A stretch of 64,000 nucleotides of DNA from Maritalea sp049801075 (GTDB lineage: Bacteria; Pseudomonadota; Alphaproteobacteria; Rhizobiales; Devosiaceae). Location: NCBI RefSeq assembly GCF_049801075.1, contig NZ_JBNAGG010000001.1, forward strand, positions 1,240,001 to 1,304,000, read 5' to 3'. Each line of letters begins with the position of its first letter. Position 1 is the first letter of the stretch. Positions 62,130 to 64,000 of this stretch are shown here, in pieces. The notes beneath the pieces were generated by a model. It was not told the DNA's origin, did not search any database, and saw only the letters and a program-made list of their open reading frames with translations. Made by a program: the position numbers and the translations under genes.

Positions 62130-63532
62130 CCACGATTGATATTGGTTTGATCGTTACGGGCCTGCTGCTTCTGATGGTTTTGATCGGCGTGCGCGTGGCA
62201 TTTGCCGCCGCGATGGCTGGCGTTATCGGACTGGTGTGGGTGTTCTGGTCAAAAAAGGGATATGACCCGAACCAGTTCTTTTGGGCCTTGAGCGTTGCGG
62301 CGAAAACTGCGGGGCAAGTGCCGCACTCGAAGGTATCCTCACAGGCCCTTTCTTTGATCCCCACCTTCATTTTGATCGGCTATCTCGCCTATTATGCGGG
62401 GCTAACCAAAGCGCTGTTTGAGGCGGCCAAGAAATGGGTGGGCTGGTTGCCGGGCGGCATGGGCGTGGCCACCGTTTTCGCCACGGCAGGCTTTGCAGCT
62501 GTGTCTGGTGCGTCTGTTGCCACGTCAGCGGTTTTTGCCCGCATTGCCATCCCTGAAATGTTGAAGGTCGGCTATGACAGGCGATTTGCGGCAGGCGTTG
62601 TGGCTGCTGGTGGCACGCTTGCATCCTTGATCCCACCATCTGCCATTTTGGTGATTTACGCCATTATTGTGGAGCAGGATGTGGGCGCCCTTTTGCTTGC
62701 AGGCTTCTTGCCCGGCGCTGTATCTGCCCTCATTTATGGTGGCTTGGTGGTGCTGTTGGCCACGTTCAACAAAGATCTTGGCCCACCAGTGCGCGGCTTT
62801 ACGTGGGGCGAACGCTTTAAAGCGCTGCCCCCTGCCCTGCCGATCTTTGCGGTGGTGATCATCATCATTTGCTTTATCTACAACCCGTTTGGCGGCGATG
62901 CCTGGGGCACGCCAACTGAAGGTGGCGCGATTGGCGCGTTTATCATCTTCGTGATGGCGCTGATCCACGGCATGAAGTGGGGCCAGTTTAAAGACGCCCT
63001 CACCGAGTCTGCCAAATTGGCGGTGATGATTTTCACCATCATTTGGGGCGTGTTGATCTATGTGCGCTTTTTGGGCTTTGCCGATTTGCCCGGCGCGTTT
63101 TCCGATTGGATCACCTCGCTTGATCAACACCCGATGATCATCCTCATCATGATCCTGTTGGCCTATGCGGTGCTGGGCATGTTTATGGATGCGATTGGCA
63201 TGTTGCTGCTGACCCTGCCTGTGGTGTTCCCCGCTGTGATGGCGCTGAATGGCGGCATGGATGTTACGGCTGCGGAAAGTGCCTTTGGCATGAGCGGCTG
63301 GGGCTGCGCCATCTGGTTCGGCATCATTGTGGTGAAAATGGCAGAGCTGTGTTTGATCACCCCGCCCATTGGACTCAATTGTTTCGTCGTCGCCGGGGTG
63401 CGCGATGATATCTCAGTGCAAGACGTTTTCCGCGGCGCGACCCCGTTTTTTGTCGCGGATGCAATCACCATCGCCGTGCTTATTGCTTTCCCGAGCATTG
63501 TGTTGTGGTTGCCTGGCCTTTTGTTAGGCTAG
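62126..63532 (+). CDS. dctM: TRAP transporter large permease (DctM family)
   Basis: A 468-residue protein with about twelve to thirteen hydrophobic segments, the Na+-coupled transport subunit. Seen are GFAAVSGASVATSAVFARIAIPEM, GTLASLIPPSAILVIYAIIVE and, near the end, LITPPIGLNCFVVAG, all typical of DctM. It is translated with DctQ through the overlap. A terminator follows. Confidence 0.95.
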   Translation: MTTIDIGLIVTGLLLLMVLIGVRVAFAAAMAGVIGLVWVFWSKKGYDPNQFFWALSVAAKTAGQVPHSKVSSQALSLIPTFILIGYLAYYAGLTKALFEAAKKWVGWLPGGMGVATVFATAGFAAVSGASVATSAVFARIAIPEMLKVGYDRRFAAGVVAAGGTLASLIPPSAILVIYAIIVEQDVGALLLAGFLPGAVSALIYGGLVVLLATFNKDLGPPVRGFTWGERFKALPPALPIFAVVIIIICFIYNPFGGDAWGTPTEGGAIGAFIIFVMALIHGMKWGQFKDALTESAKLAVMIFTIIWGVLIYVRFLGFADLPGAFSDWITSLDQHPMIILIMILLAYAVLGMFMDAIGMLLLTLPVVFPAVMALNGGMDVTAAESAFGMSGWGCAIWFGIIVVKMAELCLITPPIGLNCFVVAGVRDDISVQDVFRGATPFFVADAITIAVLIAFPSIVLWLPGLLLG

Positions 63533-63551
63533 TCATCTTCATTGAGACCAT

Positions 63552-63580
63552 AAGGGCGGGGAAATTCCCCGCCCTTTTTC
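63552..63580 (+). terminator. Rho-independent terminator after dctM
   Basis: Stem AAGGGCGGGG/CCCCGCCCTT around AAATT, followed by TTTC. Ends the dctPQM operon. Confidence 0.88.
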
Positions 63581-63617
63581 TTTGTGCCATCTGTTGAAGA
63601 CGCGTCAGGAATAAACC

Positions 63618-64000
63618 CTATTCAGATGGCGGTGGGAGAAAATTCACTTCGTGCAAGGCAGATAGGCGCACCACTTCATCTGGGTCGCCCAAATCATGCA
63701 AAGCTTCAAACAAATCAAAGAGTTTACGGCTTGGTGCCACGCCGAAAAAGCAGTTCGCGTCTTTGCCGGATTTGTTGGTGATGCCGTGGGCGATGCCCAT
63801 GGGCATGCGCACCGTGTCGCCCGCTCGGGCGGTCAAGATTTGATCGCCGAACGCCAGCTCCAATTCGCCATCCAACATGGTGATCCACTCATCCTGTGTG
63901 GGGTGAATGTGTGGCGGCACAAAGCTGTCGGCAGGCAACAATGCGTGCCAGATCATGGCGTTTTCCGAATGCAGTTTCGGGATATAGGTTTGGCCCAAAA
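63618..64000 (-). CDS. Cupin-domain protein, 5' end cut by the window
   Basis: At least 126 residues of a single-domain cupin: the first motif has HIHPTQDEWITMLDGELEL (two His and a Glu for metal), and the second has GDTVRMPMGIAHGITNKSG. The frame stays open to the right edge and no ATG start is seen; the TTG at 63998 is not a convincing start, so the gene is incomplete. Function unknown; it converges with the dctPQM operon. Confidence 0.8.
   Translation of the reverse strand, partial: LGQTYIPKLHSENAMIWHALLPADSFVPPHIHPTQDEWITMLDGELELAFGDQILTARAGDTVRMPMGIAHGITNKSGKDANCFFGVAPSRKLFDLFEALHDLGDPDEVVRLSALHEVNFLPPPSE

Noticed and set aside
62525..63130. Minus-strand frame of 201 residues inside dctM
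   Set aside because: It is the antisense of a well-recognised permease with the typical shadow composition.

Overview
The window looks like chromosome of an alphaproteobacterium of the order Hyphomicrobiales (Rhizobiales), of moderate G+C (roughly 50% by eye). The strongest marker is the minus-strand block murA - DUF2948 - hisD - UPF0262/phosphatase - infA - maf - yacG, an order typical of rhizobia and relatives. A class I lysyl-tRNA synthetase, a single-domain ALA synthase, a PodJ-like polarity protein and the ligase-associated helicase/PdeM pair agree with this. A Devosia/Maritalea-like lineage is possible, but I cannot fix the genus.

Layout. 1-4.4 kb: AT-richer accessory DNA ending at the 3' end of a tRNA-Phe gene. 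It holds a DUF3768 gene and its partner, a candidate HUH rolling-circle initiator with a strong hairpin upstream, and two excisionase-like helix-turn-helix genes. It is probably the edge of a genomic island. 4.4-10.2 kb: the conserved housekeeping block. 10.4-11.5 kb: tRNA-Thr and two paralogous small secreted proteins I do not recognise. 11.6-22.8 kb: mostly single metabolic genes (ung, an amine oxidase-like flavoprotein, a serine hydrolase, pcp, gabD, a Mur-ligase-like enzyme, tspO, DUF2975 plus Xre regulator, hemA) and a FixJ-like regulator lacking its phosphorylation Asp. 23.05-25.57 kb: a complete 2.5-kb IS1595-family transposon with 24-bp terminal inverted repeats and a perfect 8-bp target duplication. 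It carries a DUF3800 gene, a 52-residue ORF and a SinR/Cas2-like gene as passengers. 25.7-48.9 kb: a hybrid histidine kinase, a large DUF2339 membrane protein, regulators, a PodJ-like protein, a TauE-family transporter operon, a DNA-repair operon (helicase, acetyltransferase, PdeM), an SDR, a MATE transporter, pyrD, an S24-type regulator, and a divergent LytTR/ankyrin pair. 49-64 kb: lysK, a TerB-like gene, a sterol desaturase-like gene, a solute-binding protein, a BcsA-like glycosyltransferase, ilvA, a DctB/DctD-type two-component pair, the TRAP transporter genes it probably controls (dctP-dctQ-dctM), and a cupin gene cut by the window edge.

Functional links. dctBD and dctPQM form a sensing and uptake module for an organic acid, but the DctD-like protein has lost the loop that normally contacts sigma-54. 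The transposon separates a divergent regulator/kinase pair. Two copies of a ~150-bp interspersed palindromic repeat flank the lysK-dctD region in opposite orientation.

Most promising novelty: the cargo-bearing IS1595-family transposon, whose terminal repeats supply inward -35 boxes; the GAFTGA-less DctD; the HUH gene with its hairpin; and the paired Cys-rich secreted proteins. All assignments come from reading the sequence and recalling family features; no database search was run.
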